Below the pieces are notes generated by a model. The model did not search any database. It had not been told where the DNA came from and saw nothing but the letters and a program-made list of their open reading frames with translations. A stretch of DNA of 64,000 nt from Effusibacillus pohliae DSM 22757 (GTDB lineage: Bacteria > Bacillota > Bacilli > Tumebacillales > Effusibacillaceae): positions 1 to 64,000 of the forward strand of contig NZ_AQXL01000116.1 of NCBI RefSeq assembly GCF_000376225.1, in the 5' to 3' direction. Numbering within the stretch: the first letter of the stretch is position 1; every line of letters starts with the position of its first letter. Of this stretch, positions 51,962 through 62,191 are shown piece by piece. The position numbers were made by a program, and so were the translations under genes.

Positions 51962-53917
51962 TCAGAAACTGAACAAGCGCCGAAGCGGCCACCACCAGGG
52001 AGTTTTGCGGAACGGGGAGGGCGGTTGGGCGGATGGTGCCGTGTCCTGGGCTTTCGCCTGCGCCTGGCGGATTGCCTCGTTTACATTGATCAGGCCCCTT
52101 CCGTAATACGGGTCAGGACCTGCCGGCCCCAGGTCGGTTGAACTGCGCAAAATGATATCTTTTACCTGATCGGCGCTGAGACCCGGATTGACCGACCTGA
52201 TCAGGCCGGCCAAGCCTGCCACATGCGGCGACGCCATCGATGTTCCAGACATCGCAGCGTATCGGTGGCCGGGAAACGTGCTGGCGATCGAAACACCAGG
52301 AGCAGCCACGCCTGCGTTCGAACCGTAGTTCGAAAACGTCGCCCGCTGCCGGTTCTCATCGACCGCCGTCACCGCCAACACTTCCGGATAGGCGGCCGGG
52401 TAGCTTGGCTGGTCGGTATCATCATTGCCCATTGCGGCGACCACCAGCACGTCTTTCGACGCCGCATACTGGATCGCTTCATGCAGATAGCGGGAGTCTT
52501 CGTATTCGCCAAGCGACAGGTTGATCACCTTCGCTCCGTGATCGACCGCCCAGCGAATCCCGTCCGCAATGTCTAGCACGGAACCGCTGCCGTCCGCTCC
52601 GAGCGCTTTGATCGGCATCACTTTGGAATTCCAATTCATGCCGGCCACACCTTCGATGTTGTTCGTTTTTGCCGCAATCACACCCGCCACATGCGTGCCG
52701 TGTCCGTTGTCGTCCTGCGGATTGTCGCTGTCATTGAGCATGTTGTGTCCGGTTACCAACTGGCCTGCAAATTCCGGATGGGCGAGATCGATGCCCGTGT
52801 CGACCACAGCGATGATTGTACTCGGATTGCCGGTGGTCGTGTTCCAAGCGTTTTCGATCTGGATCAGCGGAAAATTCCACTGGTACCTTGGATACAAAAT
52901 ATCGTTCGGCAGGCTGTTGTGCCGCATCACACGGTGCGGTTCGACCATGCGGACGCCAATTTTTTTGAAATAGTCGACCAGTTGTTCCGTTGTCATCGAA
53001 TTTGAGCGGAACACAAATGATGGCAAATGGTTTCGTTTCACGACTGTGCCGTTAATGTCAGTCTGGATCCGGGATAGGGTGGCGGCATCCGGTTCGTGGT
53101 GGAACTGGACCAACACTTCGTTCGCTTTTATACGCGGTTTCACATTTTCTGCCGGAGGCCGAACGGTAACGGAAGACGCATGCCATTTCGTCCCGTCCAC
53201 ATTTTGTGAAGCCGCATCGCCGCCCTGCACGTGCGGCTGTTCCGGGTGAAGCAGCACCTGGTCGCCGTCTTTCGTTTGCAGGTGGGTCTGTGTGCCCATT
53301 TGGCCGTCGACCCGATCGGCCACAGACCGCAGGTAGCCCATTTCTGCCTCCGCCGCCAAAATGCCGGCCGACTGCAGCCCCTGCACCAGCGGCAGCGCGA
53401 TCGCCATCAAGAGCTGGCTCGCCTGGCCGGGTCCGTCGTACAGATCGGTCACGTAAAATTCACCCGTCTTCCGGACGCCGTCCACACTCTCCCGCATAAA
53501 CTGCGGTTTGGTCGGCGTTCCCTGGGTGATCGCCCGCCCGTCCGACGTGTGCAGGACGAGCGCCCGGAACTGCGGATGCTCCTGAATCGCGTTTTTCATC
53601 AACTGGCTGCGCATCGCCGGATCGGTCGTATGATCCAGCTGGTTTGCCAGCTGCTGCAGTGCGATACGACAATCCCGAACGCACAGAGCAGTCGTCACCG
53701 CCATGTCCTGCGCGGCGATTTCCGCCCTTCCCTGCGGGCTTGTATGGTGCGCTCGCAAATTCCGTGCTCGATCAACAGGCCGGTCGGCCGGCGCTCCCGG
53801 GTAGTTGGCGATGCGAGGCGGATTTTGCAGCGGCAGGTGGAACGGCCTCGGTCCCAAAACGGTCGTAAACGCTAATAATACAGCCAGCGTGGCTCCCGCC
53901 CAGAGATAGCGTCTCAT
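51962..53917 (-). CDS. Secreted subtilisin-like serine protease with cache-like N-terminal domain
   Basis: 651 residues, ATG behind GAGGAGGGA. A signal peptide or anchor (LWAGATLAVLLAFTTVLG) leads to residues about 55-225, which look like a PDC/cache sensor (AAQDMAVTTALCVRDCRIALQQL, FRALVLHTSDGRAITQG, GEFYVTDLYDGPGQASQLLMAIALPL). A propeptide-like stretch (VLVQFHHEPDAATLSRIQ) precedes the S8 catalytic domain: Asp373 (VVDTGID), His406 (NGHGTHVAG), Asn498, Ser560 (GTSMASPH). The C-terminal 30 residues are Pro/Trp/Arg-rich. Cache domains are normal in receptors, not proteases. Confidence 0.92.
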   Translation of the reverse strand: MRRYLWAGATLAVLLAFTTVLGPRPFHLPLQNPPRIANYPGAPADRPVDRARNLRAHHTSPQGRAEIAAQDMAVTTALCVRDCRIALQQLANQLDHTTDPAMRSQLMKNAIQEHPQFRALVLHTSDGRAITQGTPTKPQFMRESVDGVRKTGEFYVTDLYDGPGQASQLLMAIALPLVQGLQSAGILAAEAEMGYLRSVADRVDGQMGTQTHLQTKDGDQVLLHPEQPHVQGGDAASQNVDGTKWHASSVTVRPPAENVKPRIKANEVLVQFHHEPDAATLSRIQTDINGTVVKRNHLPSFVFRSNSMTTEQLVDYFKKIGVRMVEPHRVMRHNSLPNDILYPRYQWNFPLIQIENAWNTTTGNPSTIIAVVDTGIDLAHPEFAGQLVTGHNMLNDSDNPQDDNGHGTHVAGVIAAKTNNIEGVAGMNWNSKVMPIKALGADGSGSVLDIADGIRWAVDHGAKVINLSLGEYEDSRYLHEAIQYAASKDVLVVAAMGNDDTDQPSYPAAYPEVLAVTAVDENRQRATFSNYGSNAGVAAPGVSIASTFPGHRYAAMSGTSMASPHVAGLAGLIRSVNPGLSADQVKDIILRSSTDLGPAGPDPYYGRGLINVNEAIRQAQAKAQDTAPSAQPPSPFRKTPWWWPLRRLFSF

Positions 53918-53937
53918 CGAAATCCCTCCTCAATAAT

Positions 53938-53991
53938 TCCCACGAAAATGACACACAGCTTCGAAGTGGATTCCGAGTACTTTCGTGGGGA
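53938..53991. repeat. Palindromic interspersed element, copy 2
   Basis: CCCACGAAA (53939-53947) pairs with TTTCGTGGG (53981-53989) around a centre with CTTCGAAG. Shared with the copy at 18133: CTTCGAAG, ATTCCG.GTACTT and CG.GGGGAC in the same order and spacing. A weaker third trace (AGCTTTGAAGCGAATTC) follows at about 54027-54043. It lies between the divergent subtilase and DUF2254-like genes. Confidence 0.6.
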
Positions 53992-54153
53992 CCCGAAAAA
54001 AGACAAACCAACGAAGTGTGGTGAAGCTTTGAAGCGAATTCTCATTCCTGTCGCTAGTAGTGTGTCTCCTGTAGCGGGAAGCAAAACGGCCAAATTTTTC
54101 GCCTGCTGATGGAACATACTAAAACAAGTAGCGGCAGGAAAGGACGGGGAAAC

Positions 54154-55737
54154 ATGGGACTGCATCTGTTGTTTTCCTGGTTGCTGATCGGCGCGATTTT
54201 GCTGTTCACCCCGCCCGTGTTTGACGGGGATGCGGAGACGGCGCGCAACTACCTGAATACGATCGCGCAGATCCTCGCCACGATTTTCACGCTGTCGATC
54301 TCGATCGTAATGGTGGCGATCCAGATGACCGCAAGCAAATACAGTCACCGGATCCTCGATTTTTACTTGCGGTTTCCCTATAACGTTTCGCTCTTTTCGT
54401 TTTACCTGCTGACGATTTTCCACGCGATCTACATGCTGTCGAAGATGCGGGAATTGCACAACGGCCTGATCTCACAAGCAATGGACAAGTGGATCAGCGC
54501 CGATCTGGTGCTTTTGATCGTCGGCTGCCTGTGGCTATTGGTTTACATGTACGCGGTGATGAAGCTGATGAAACCGGAGACGATCATCAGCAAAATCGAG
54601 AAGGAGTATCTGGCCGCCTACAACCGGGGCGCGTATCAGGAGGCGCTGGACAAAATCGAACAGATCGCCGATATCGGCAAGCGTTCCATTAACGATATGG
54701 ATACGATGACTGCCATTCGCTGTGTCAAAAATATCGCCGACATGCTGCACAACACCCGGTTTCCGACCGCCGAACAGGACAAGGTGCTATGGTACCACAA
54801 ACGGATTGTCGATCAGCTGCAGGGGCTCGCCAGCCTTTCGTTCAGCCGGCGGGAAACGGCCGTGTCTGGGGCGATTTTGCGGGAAATGTTCGAGATGGGG
54901 ATGAAGTATGTGGAGTCCGGTTCCCTGAAAGCGGCCGGCGTCATCGTCGAAGGCTACACGCTGATCGTCATGAACAGCCTGGCCGGTCAGCAGCAGATGC
55001 ATATGATTGCCAAGGTGGTGCAGCACATCTATGACATCACGTGCGAAGTGGTGCGGAAAAGTACGGACAAGGAAGCGGTGCATGGCTTTGTCATCACCGC
55101 TTTTCGGCATTTGCAGGAGATCGGCCGCCAGGTGGCAAAAAGCGAACTGCACGGACATTCATTTGTCGCGCAACATATCGTGTCGAACGCGTTCGGCTGT
55201 TTGCTGGCGACGATCATCGAGAAGGACGGGCCGATTTTTCCGCATCCGCTGATTTATGAACTGTTTTACGAATATGTCGAACTGACGAAACTGCTGTTCA
55301 TCCGCGGCGATATGAAAGATGTGGTGGCGATCTCGACGTGGATGCGCGAGGAAATGCTGCCGAACCGCTCAGAGCTGTATATCATCCGGCCCTATCTGTA
55401 CCTGTTATTGCTGCTGGCGTCAACCGCGCTGTATTTGCAGCGAACGGCGATCGTCACACTGTTGGTGCGGGCGGTCGGCAAATATTTTGAACCGAATCGG
55501 GAGCTGCTGGATCACGTGTTGGAACACCGGTTGGACATCCGCCATTTGTATGATTATCAGGAACCGCAACGGTATTTGACGGAGGTGTACCTGCTGTGGG
55601 AGGGATATTACAAGTACGCCAGCCAGTATCCGGACGGTCCCAGGCAGGCGTTGGATGTCACCCCGAAGCTGCTGGCCAGTCGGGCCGAGTGGGTCGACCT
55701 GTTTGATGGCTTGCCGCCGGAGCAGTTTTTGCGGTAA
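54154..55737 (+). CDS. DUF2254-like large membrane protein
   Basis: 527 residues, ATG 54154 behind AGGAAAGGACGGGG (ATG 54109 lacks such a site). Four membrane helices in the first 150 residues with TIFTLSISIVMVAIQMTASKYSHRIL, resembling DUF2254 membrane proteins (there FSITLVALSLASSQFSPRLL). The remaining 380 residues are mostly helical and soluble, with another hydrophobic stretch (YLYLLLLLASTALYL). Function unknown. Possibly co-transcribed with the next gene. Confidence 0.75.
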   Translation: MGLHLLFSWLLIGAILLFTPPVFDGDAETARNYLNTIAQILATIFTLSISIVMVAIQMTASKYSHRILDFYLRFPYNVSLFSFYLLTIFHAIYMLSKMRELHNGLISQAMDKWISADLVLLIVGCLWLLVYMYAVMKLMKPETIISKIEKEYLAAYNRGAYQEALDKIEQIADIGKRSINDMDTMTAIRCVKNIADMLHNTRFPTAEQDKVLWYHKRIVDQLQGLASLSFSRRETAVSGAILREMFEMGMKYVESGSLKAAGVIVEGYTLIVMNSLAGQQQMHMIAKVVQHIYDITCEVVRKSTDKEAVHGFVITAFRHLQEIGRQVAKSELHGHSFVAQHIVSNAFGCLLATIIEKDGPIFPHPLIYELFYEYVELTKLLFIRGDMKDVVAISTWMREEMLPNRSELYIIRPYLYLLLLLASTALYLQRTAIVTLLVRAVGKYFEPNRELLDHVLEHRLDIRHLYDYQEPQRYLTEVYLLWEGYYKYASQYPDGPRQALDVTPKLLASRAEWVDLFDGLPPEQFLR

Positions 55738-55867
55738 GCGGTGGCGGGAGTCGGGCGTATCGGCAGAATTTTTTCGGCAGCGAGCGGACCCTGTGCTGCC
55801 TGTCGGGGATCCCAGCATGTCTTTCCTTTCCGGGACATACACATGTCTATAGGAAAGGGGGGCTTGT

Positions 55868-57445
55868 ATGGGCAAAAAACGGGCGGCTGCCGGCGGCGGG
55901 TTCCGCGTCCGGTTGCTTGTGGCGGTGCTTGCGGCAATTCTGGTGCATCATCTCCTGTTGACGATGGTGCAGAATGTGCTCCCTTTCCCGCGATCGTTCG
56001 GACGCGCGGAAAAAATCGGCACAACGGACACAAGCCACGCCCTGGTTCCGGTCGGGGAGGGTTCGGTGGCGTATGTAAACGGCGACTCGCTCGTCGTCCA
56101 GAATGGAACAGACGGTTCCCGGCAACAGAAAAAGCTGCTGTTGCCGGATCCCTCCCTGAAGCAGAGTTCCCGCTTCGCGATGGTTGCCGACTCGATTTAC
56201 TGGATCGATCAAAACAAGCTGTTTCGCAGTCAACTGGAAGGGGAATTGTGGGGGCCGGTGCGTGATTTGGGAACCGCCACCGCCTTTGACGTGATAACGG
56301 ATGGCCGCAATGTGTTTCTGATCGTCAGCGATGACAGGCAGTTGCGGATCGGCAGATGGACGGATGGAAACATGTCCGGCTGGAGTTACCTGGCGATTCA
56401 GGATGTCACGAGGGTGAAGGCTGATTTTCATTCGAACGGAAACCTGTTGATCGCCTCGCTGTCCGAATACGGGGTGTCCGACAAATCGGTGTGGTGGACA
56501 GAGTGGAGCCCGGCTACCGGACAAACGGTGCGGCAGGCGAAAATTTACTCGTTTCGGCTGAACGGCGGCCAGACGGTCGATGATTTTCAATTTGCGGCAA
56601 ACGGCGGAACCGCTTGCCTGTTCCATACGGTGGCAGCGGACGGGAAGGAAAGTGGGTTGCACCTCACGCAATTTTCCCTGGAAAATCCGGGCACGGTGCA
56701 ATCCAGTGAAGTGAGCATCGGGCAAAATTCGTTCCGCCACGTATCGGATGTCCAGCTGCACAAGCGTCCGGAAGGAGAGTTGGAGGCGGCGGCTGTGGCG
56801 GACGAACAGGTGTGGATGCTCCGCTTTCGGCACGGAGAAAAAATTGGTGAGGAGCGCCTGTCGGCCAAATGGGAGCAGGCCAGCCACCCCGTGTTTTTGT
56901 CAAGTGTGGAGGGACAAGCAACCGGATTGGCCTGGTTGGACCGCTCTGGCAGCGGACTGTTTTCCGTCCTTTCGACGAATGACGATCCGGTTTTCCGCAA
57001 CAAAATGAACCGCTTCCGCTGGAGTGATCTGTGGCAGGCGATGTGGGAGCTTCCCGGCTTGCTTGCCGGAACCGTCTATGCTTTGGCGGCCTGCATCAAG
57101 TGGCTGCTGCCGCCCTGCTTGTATCTGGCGGTTTTGAGATGGGGGCGGAAACCAACGGAAAAACCGGATTTGCATACGGCGATCGCACTCGGCCTGTATC
57201 TGGCCAGCAAACTTCTGTTTGTCGATCAGTTTTATGCCGCTGGGACGCTCAAGTTTATGCCAGGCTGGATGACAGCTGCCGGGAGCCCCTACCTGCTGGC
57301 CGGTTGCATCAGTTTGCTGAGCTTGGCAATCGCAGGTGAATTTTGGCAGGCGAAGTCGGCCGACTCTCCGGCTCGCTGGTTTTTCCGGTTTGCCTCGGTC
57401 GATGTGTTGAACAGTGTGTTGTGGTACGGATTTTTTATTCGCTAG
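55868..57445 (+). CDS. Membrane protein with extracellular propeller-like domain, unknown function
   Basis: 525 residues. An N-terminal helix (LLVAVLAAILVHHLLLTMV) is followed by about 330 residues with repeated strands of the kind DSIYWIDQNKLFRSQLEG, NVFLIVSDDRQLRIGRW, NLLIASLSEYG, QVWMLRFRHGE, suggesting a beta-propeller outside the membrane. Four C-terminal helices end the protein. No family recognised. It starts 130 bp after the DUF2254-like gene and has its own ribosome-binding site AAAGGGGGG. Confidence 0.7.
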   Translation: MGKKRAAAGGGFRVRLLVAVLAAILVHHLLLTMVQNVLPFPRSFGRAEKIGTTDTSHALVPVGEGSVAYVNGDSLVVQNGTDGSRQQKKLLLPDPSLKQSSRFAMVADSIYWIDQNKLFRSQLEGELWGPVRDLGTATAFDVITDGRNVFLIVSDDRQLRIGRWTDGNMSGWSYLAIQDVTRVKADFHSNGNLLIASLSEYGVSDKSVWWTEWSPATGQTVRQAKIYSFRLNGGQTVDDFQFAANGGTACLFHTVAADGKESGLHLTQFSLENPGTVQSSEVSIGQNSFRHVSDVQLHKRPEGELEAAAVADEQVWMLRFRHGEKIGEERLSAKWEQASHPVFLSSVEGQATGLAWLDRSGSGLFSVLSTNDDPVFRNKMNRFRWSDLWQAMWELPGLLAGTVYALAACIKWLLPPCLYLAVLRWGRKPTEKPDLHTAIALGLYLASKLLFVDQFYAAGTLKFMPGWMTAAGSPYLLAGCISLLSLAIAGEFWQAKSADSPARWFFRFASVDVLNSVLWYGFFIR

Positions 57446-57454
57446 GAACAACGG

Positions 57455-57492
57455 CGCCCTTGCCGATTCGCTGCAAGGGCGTATAAGTTTTT
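57455..57492 (+). terminator. Terminator after the propeller-like membrane protein
   Basis: Perfect 8-bp stem CGCCCTTG (57455-57462) with CAAGGGCG (57474-57481), followed by TATAAGTTTTT. Confidence 0.65.
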
Positions 57493-57745
57493 GTCCTGCT
57501 TGTGTAATGAGGGTTATCAACTTCGGGTCCATAAACAAACTCCAATCACCGGATATGGTTAAGGTGATCGTGCAAGTTTCTGGATATGCGAGTGGTGAAC
57601 ACATCTTTTTCCGGCTGGCATTGGCCCCTCTTTTCTGTATTACTCACCCTCATTTTTGACTCCTGTATTATATAATAGTTTGACACTGTTTTTCTTTGAT
57701 ATTCATGTTTTAGTAGAAATGTTTCGCAACAATTGCTATACTGTA
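57493..57745. other. AT-rich intergenic stretch
   Basis: The 250 bp between two convergent genes turn markedly AT-rich after 57640, unlike the surrounding DNA, with TATAAT-like sequences on both strands. A minus-strand frame (57546-57758) has no ribosome-binding site and is not called. I see no repeat or RNA gene here. Confidence 0.5.
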
Positions 57746-58486
57746 TCATGAAACCCAAATCGCCGGTCGGAAGAAATGCCGCAGGGCATCCGGCAGTTCC
57801 TGCTGCCAGAATCCCCAGGTGTGGATGCCGGGTTTCTCCAGATAGGTGAAATTGGCATGCTTACCGCTCAGAAGGTCGCGTGCCGCCCGATTCATTTTGA
57901 CAAAATCGAGCGGGCCGAGATGCGTGTCCACTGCCGTTTCCTGTTCGCCCACCAGCATGTAGATATGAAACGGGGGGAACGGATCGGTCGCCCGCATCCG
58001 GTCGAGCAGCGGCTCGATGAAAGCGCCGGATAGGCTGATGATCCCCTGGAACAGTTCGGGCTTGTCCAACGCAATGTCAAACGAGACCGTGCCGCCGAGC
58101 GAATCTCCGGCCAGCACCCGCTGCAGCCCGCTATCGGGGACCTGGAACCGATTTTCGATGAACGGGATCAGTTCTTGCAAAAAGAACTGACGGTACGCCC
58201 GGTTGCCCGAGCCGAGCGAACTGTATTCGGCCGTCCGCCGCTGCCGGGTGACATCGACACCGACGATGAGGAAAGGCTGCAGCCCTTCTTCCAGAATCAG
58301 TTGATAGGCGAATGTCGCGATCCGCCCATACATAAAAAAGTCCTGGCCATCCTGTGTATACAAAATCGGGTATGTCAGCAGTTCGTTGTAACCTGGCGGA
58401 ACAAAGATGCGAATGTCGACCGACCGTCCCAGATGCGCGCTCTCGACCGATTCGCCGATCACTTTTCGTTTGTATGCGTCTGTCAT
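57746..58486 (-). CDS. Esterase of the putative-esterase (esterase D/Fes) alpha/beta hydrolase family
   Basis: 246 residues from ATG 58486 behind GAAGGAG. RIFVPPGYNELLTYPILYTQDGQDFF is the family's N-terminal block, VLAGDSLGGTVSFDIALDKPELF the nucleophile elbow (GDSLGG), and KPGIHTWGFWQQELPDALRHF carries the catalytic His. Related to B. subtilis YjcH/BesA-type enzymes that cleave ester bonds, including siderophore esters. Cytoplasmic, no signal peptide. Confidence 0.85.
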   Translation of the reverse strand: MTDAYKRKVIGESVESAHLGRSVDIRIFVPPGYNELLTYPILYTQDGQDFFMYGRIATFAYQLILEEGLQPFLIVGVDVTRQRRTAEYSSLGSGNRAYRQFFLQELIPFIENRFQVPDSGLQRVLAGDSLGGTVSFDIALDKPELFQGIISLSGAFIEPLLDRMRATDPFPPFHIYMLVGEQETAVDTHLGPLDFVKMNRAARDLLSGKHANFTYLEKPGIHTWGFWQQELPDALRHFFRPAIWVS

Positions 58487-58590
58487 GGCAATCGCTCCTT
58501 CGATCAGGATCATGTGCTCCGCGCGGCCCCTGCGGCTGGCGTCGCTTTGCCGGAGTTTTGGCCTGCTGCAGCGGAGTTCGTCTGGAAGGT

Positions 58591-58659
58591 TTGTGCATTG
58601 TCGAATAATTGGCTATATGTACGGCAAGCTAGTGTTAGCATAAGGCTACGGTACATATA
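58591..58659 (+). promoter_or_regulatory. pdh promoter with inverted repeat
   Basis: TTGTGC (58591-58596), 17 bp, TATATG (58614-58619). The perfect 9-bp inverted repeat TATATGTAC (58614-58622) / GTACATATA (58651-58659) overlaps the -10 box on its left arm; GCTAGTGTTAGC lies between the arms. It may be an operator or a leader hairpin. Confidence 0.5.
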
Positions 58660-58683
58660 TCCAGTTTTCAATATTGGAAATAA

Positions 58684-59784
<1,101 letters not shown>

Positions 59785-59787
59785 TCC

Positions 59788-60768
59788 ATGGCACAGATGA
59801 CCATGATTCAGGCGATTACTGACGCGATGCGCGTCGAACTCCAGCGTGACCCGAACGTTCTGGTGTTCGGCGAAGACGTCGGCAAAAACGGGGGCGTGTT
59901 CCGGGCGACGGACGGCCTGCAGAAAGAGTTCGGCGAACACCGGGTGTTCGACACGCCGCTGGCCGAGTCAGGGATCGGCGGTCTCGCGGTCGGTCTGTCG
60001 CTGCAGGGTTTCCGGCCGGTTGCGGAGATCCAGTTTTTCGGATTCGTGTTCGAAGTGTTCGACGAGATTGCGGCACAGGCGGCGCGGATGCGCTACCGTT
60101 CGGGCGGCCGTTATCACTGTCCGATCGTGTTCCGCTCGCCGTTTGGCGGCGGCGTAAAAACGCCTGAACTGCACGCGGACAGCCTGGAAGGGTTGATGCT
60201 GCAAACCCCCGGCCTGAAAGTGATCATTCCGTCCAACCCGTATGACGCGAAGGGGCTCTTGATCGCCGCGATCCGGGACAACGATCCGGTGATTTTCCTT
60301 GAGCATATGAAGCTGTACCGCTCGTTCCGCGGCGAAGTTCCGGAAGGCGAATACACAGTGCCGATCGGCAAGGCAAACGTGGTGCAGGAAGGGTCGGACG
60401 TGACGATCATCACCTACGGCGCGATGGTACATACTTCCCTGAAAGCGGCTGCGGAGGCGGAAAAAGCGCGCGGCGCAAAAGTGGAAGTGATCGATTTGCG
60501 GACGGTCTGGCCGATTGACATCGAGACGATTTTGCAGTCGATCCAGAAGACGAAGCGGGCGATCGTTGTGCAGGAAGCGCCGCGCAATTCGGGCGTGGCG
60601 GCGGAAGTGATGGCGCAGATTATGGAAAAAGGGGTGCTCTATCTGGAGGCGCCCGTGCTGCGTGTAACGGCCCCGGAGACACCGTATGCGTTCGCGCAGA
60701 TCGAGGATGAATGGCTGCCCGATCCGGCGCGCGTGCTGAAAGCGATCAACCAGGTGCTCGATTTCTAG
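59788..60768 (+). CDS. pdhB: Pyruvate dehydrogenase E1 component, beta subunit
   Basis: 326 residues. Begins [41 protein letters not shown]; the segment [30 protein letters not shown] and [15 protein letters not shown] are family hallmarks. AAGGAGGGGAA precedes the ATG, three bases after pdhA. Confidence 0.95.
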   Translation: MAQMTMIQAITDAMRVELQRDPNVLVFGEDVGKNGGVFRATDGLQKEFGEHRVFDTPLAESGIGGLAVGLSLQGFRPVAEIQFFGFVFEVFDEIAAQAARMRYRSGGRYHCPIVFRSPFGGGVKTPELHADSLEGLMLQTPGLKVIIPSNPYDAKGLLIAAIRDNDPVIFLEHMKLYRSFRGEVPEGEYTVPIGKANVVQEGSDVTIITYGAMVHTSLKAAAEAEKARGAKVEVIDLRTVWPIDIETILQSIQKTKRAIVVQEAPRNSGVAAEVMAQIMEKGVLYLEAPVLRVTAPETPYAFAQIEDEWLPDPARVLKAINQVLDF

Positions 60769-60787
60769 GCCGAAGGGGGGAATGAGA

Positions 60788-62188
60788 ATGAGCAAATTCG
60801 AATTCAAGCTGCCGGACATCGGCGAAGGCATTCACGAGGGCGAAATCGTTAAATGGCACATCAAGCCGGGCGACACGGTGGAAGAAGACCAGGCGATTCT
60901 GGAAGTGCAAAACGACAAGGCGGTCGTCGAGATCCCGAGCCCGGTGAAAGGGAAAGTGCTCGAGATCAAGGTGCCGGAAGGCACGGTGGCGACCGTCGGC
61001 ACGACGCTGGTGACGTTTGAGGTGGAGGGCGCGGCGCCCGAGCAGCAGGAGTCGGCGGCGGAAACGGAAAGCGGGGCGGCGGATGCTGCGAATGAGCATG
61101 CGGTGAACCGCGGCGATGAGAGTAAGCGGGCAGCAGCGCAGAAGGGGGCGCAGGCGGACGAGCCTGCGGCGAAAGCGGCCGGTGCTGCGGAAGCGCTGCC
61201 GCCGACCGATCACCGGAAGGTGCTGGCGATGCCGAGCGTACGCAAGTTTGCGCGCGAGCAGGGTGTAAATCTCAACACGGTGCAGGGGACCGGGCCGAAC
61301 GGCCGGATCACGAAGGAAGACGTGCTGCGGGCGAAAGAAGGTGGAGCCGCAATAGCGAAAGCGGAGGCGCAGGCAGCGGTGCCTGCTGCAGAGGCGGCTG
61401 AGCAAGCGGTTGCTGCGCCGGCGGACGAAGAGAAGCGGGATGCACAGGAACAGCCCGCCGGGCCGCCGAGGGGGCCGCTCACAGGAGTGGCGGAAGAGCG
61501 CGTTCCGTTGCGCGGCATCCGCAAGGTGATCGCGAATGCGATGGTCAAGTCGATGTATACGGCACCGCATGTGACGATCATGGATGAAGCCAACGTGACC
61601 AAGCTCGTTCAGCTACGCAATGAGCTGAAACCGGCCGCAGAGAAAAAAGGAGTCAAGTTGACCTACCTGCCGTTTGTCGTCAAAGCGGTCGTCAGCGGCT
61701 TGCGCAAGTTCCCGACGTTGAACGCGTCGATCGATGACGAGAAGAGCGAAATCGTATACAAATACAACTACCACATCGGCATTGCAACCGATACGGACAA
61801 CGGGCTGATCGTGCCGGTTGTATTTGACGCAGACCGCAAGAGCATGTGGACGATCGCCGATCAGATCCGCGATCTGGCAAGCCGCGGCCGGGAAGGAAAG
61901 CTGTCCCCGAACGAACTGAAGGGTAGCACCTTCACGATCACCAACATCGGTTCCGCCGGCGGCATGTTCTTCACGCCGGTGATCAACTATCCGGAAGTGG
62001 CGATCCTGGGAACGGGCCGCATCACAGAAAAACCGGTGGTCGTCAACGGTGAAATCCAGGTGGCGCCGGTGATGGCATTGTCGCTCAGCTTCGACCACCG
62101 ATTGATCGACGGGGCGACCGCCCAGCAGTTTATGAATCACATCAAGCAACTGCTGGAAGATCCGCAGATGCTGCTGATGGAGGTATAA
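60788..62188 (+). CDS. pdhC: Dihydrolipoamide acetyltransferase (E2 of pyruvate dehydrogenase)
   Basis: 466 residues. One lipoyl domain (Lys in [17 protein letters not shown]), an Ala/Glu-rich linker (about 85-135), the E1/E3-binding domain ([32 protein letters not shown]), a second Ala-rich linker and the catalytic domain ending [15 protein letters not shown] with the HxxxDG motif. ATG 60788 is preferred over 60782, which is one base from AAGGGGGG. Confidence 0.95.
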   Translation: MSKFEFKLPDIGEGIHEGEIVKWHIKPGDTVEEDQAILEVQNDKAVVEIPSPVKGKVLEIKVPEGTVATVGTTLVTFEVEGAAPEQQESAAETESGAADAANEHAVNRGDESKRAAAQKGAQADEPAAKAAGAAEALPPTDHRKVLAMPSVRKFAREQGVNLNTVQGTGPNGRITKEDVLRAKEGGAAIAKAEAQAAVPAAEAAEQAVAAPADEEKRDAQEQPAGPPRGPLTGVAEERVPLRGIRKVIANAMVKSMYTAPHVTIMDEANVTKLVQLRNELKPAAEKKGVKLTYLPFVVKAVVSGLRKFPTLNASIDDEKSEIVYKYNYHIGIATDTDNGLIVPVVFDADRKSMWTIADQIRDLASRGREGKLSPNELKGSTFTITNIGSAGGMFFTPVINYPEVAILGTGRITEKPVVVNGEIQVAPVMALSLSFDHRLIDGATAQQFMNHIKQLLEDPQMLLMEV

Positions 62189-62191
62189 AAC

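Noticed and set aside
57546-57758. 70-codon minus-strand frame after the esterase gene
   Set aside because: No ribosome-binding site, starts inside the upstream gene's end, low-complexity AT-rich DNA.
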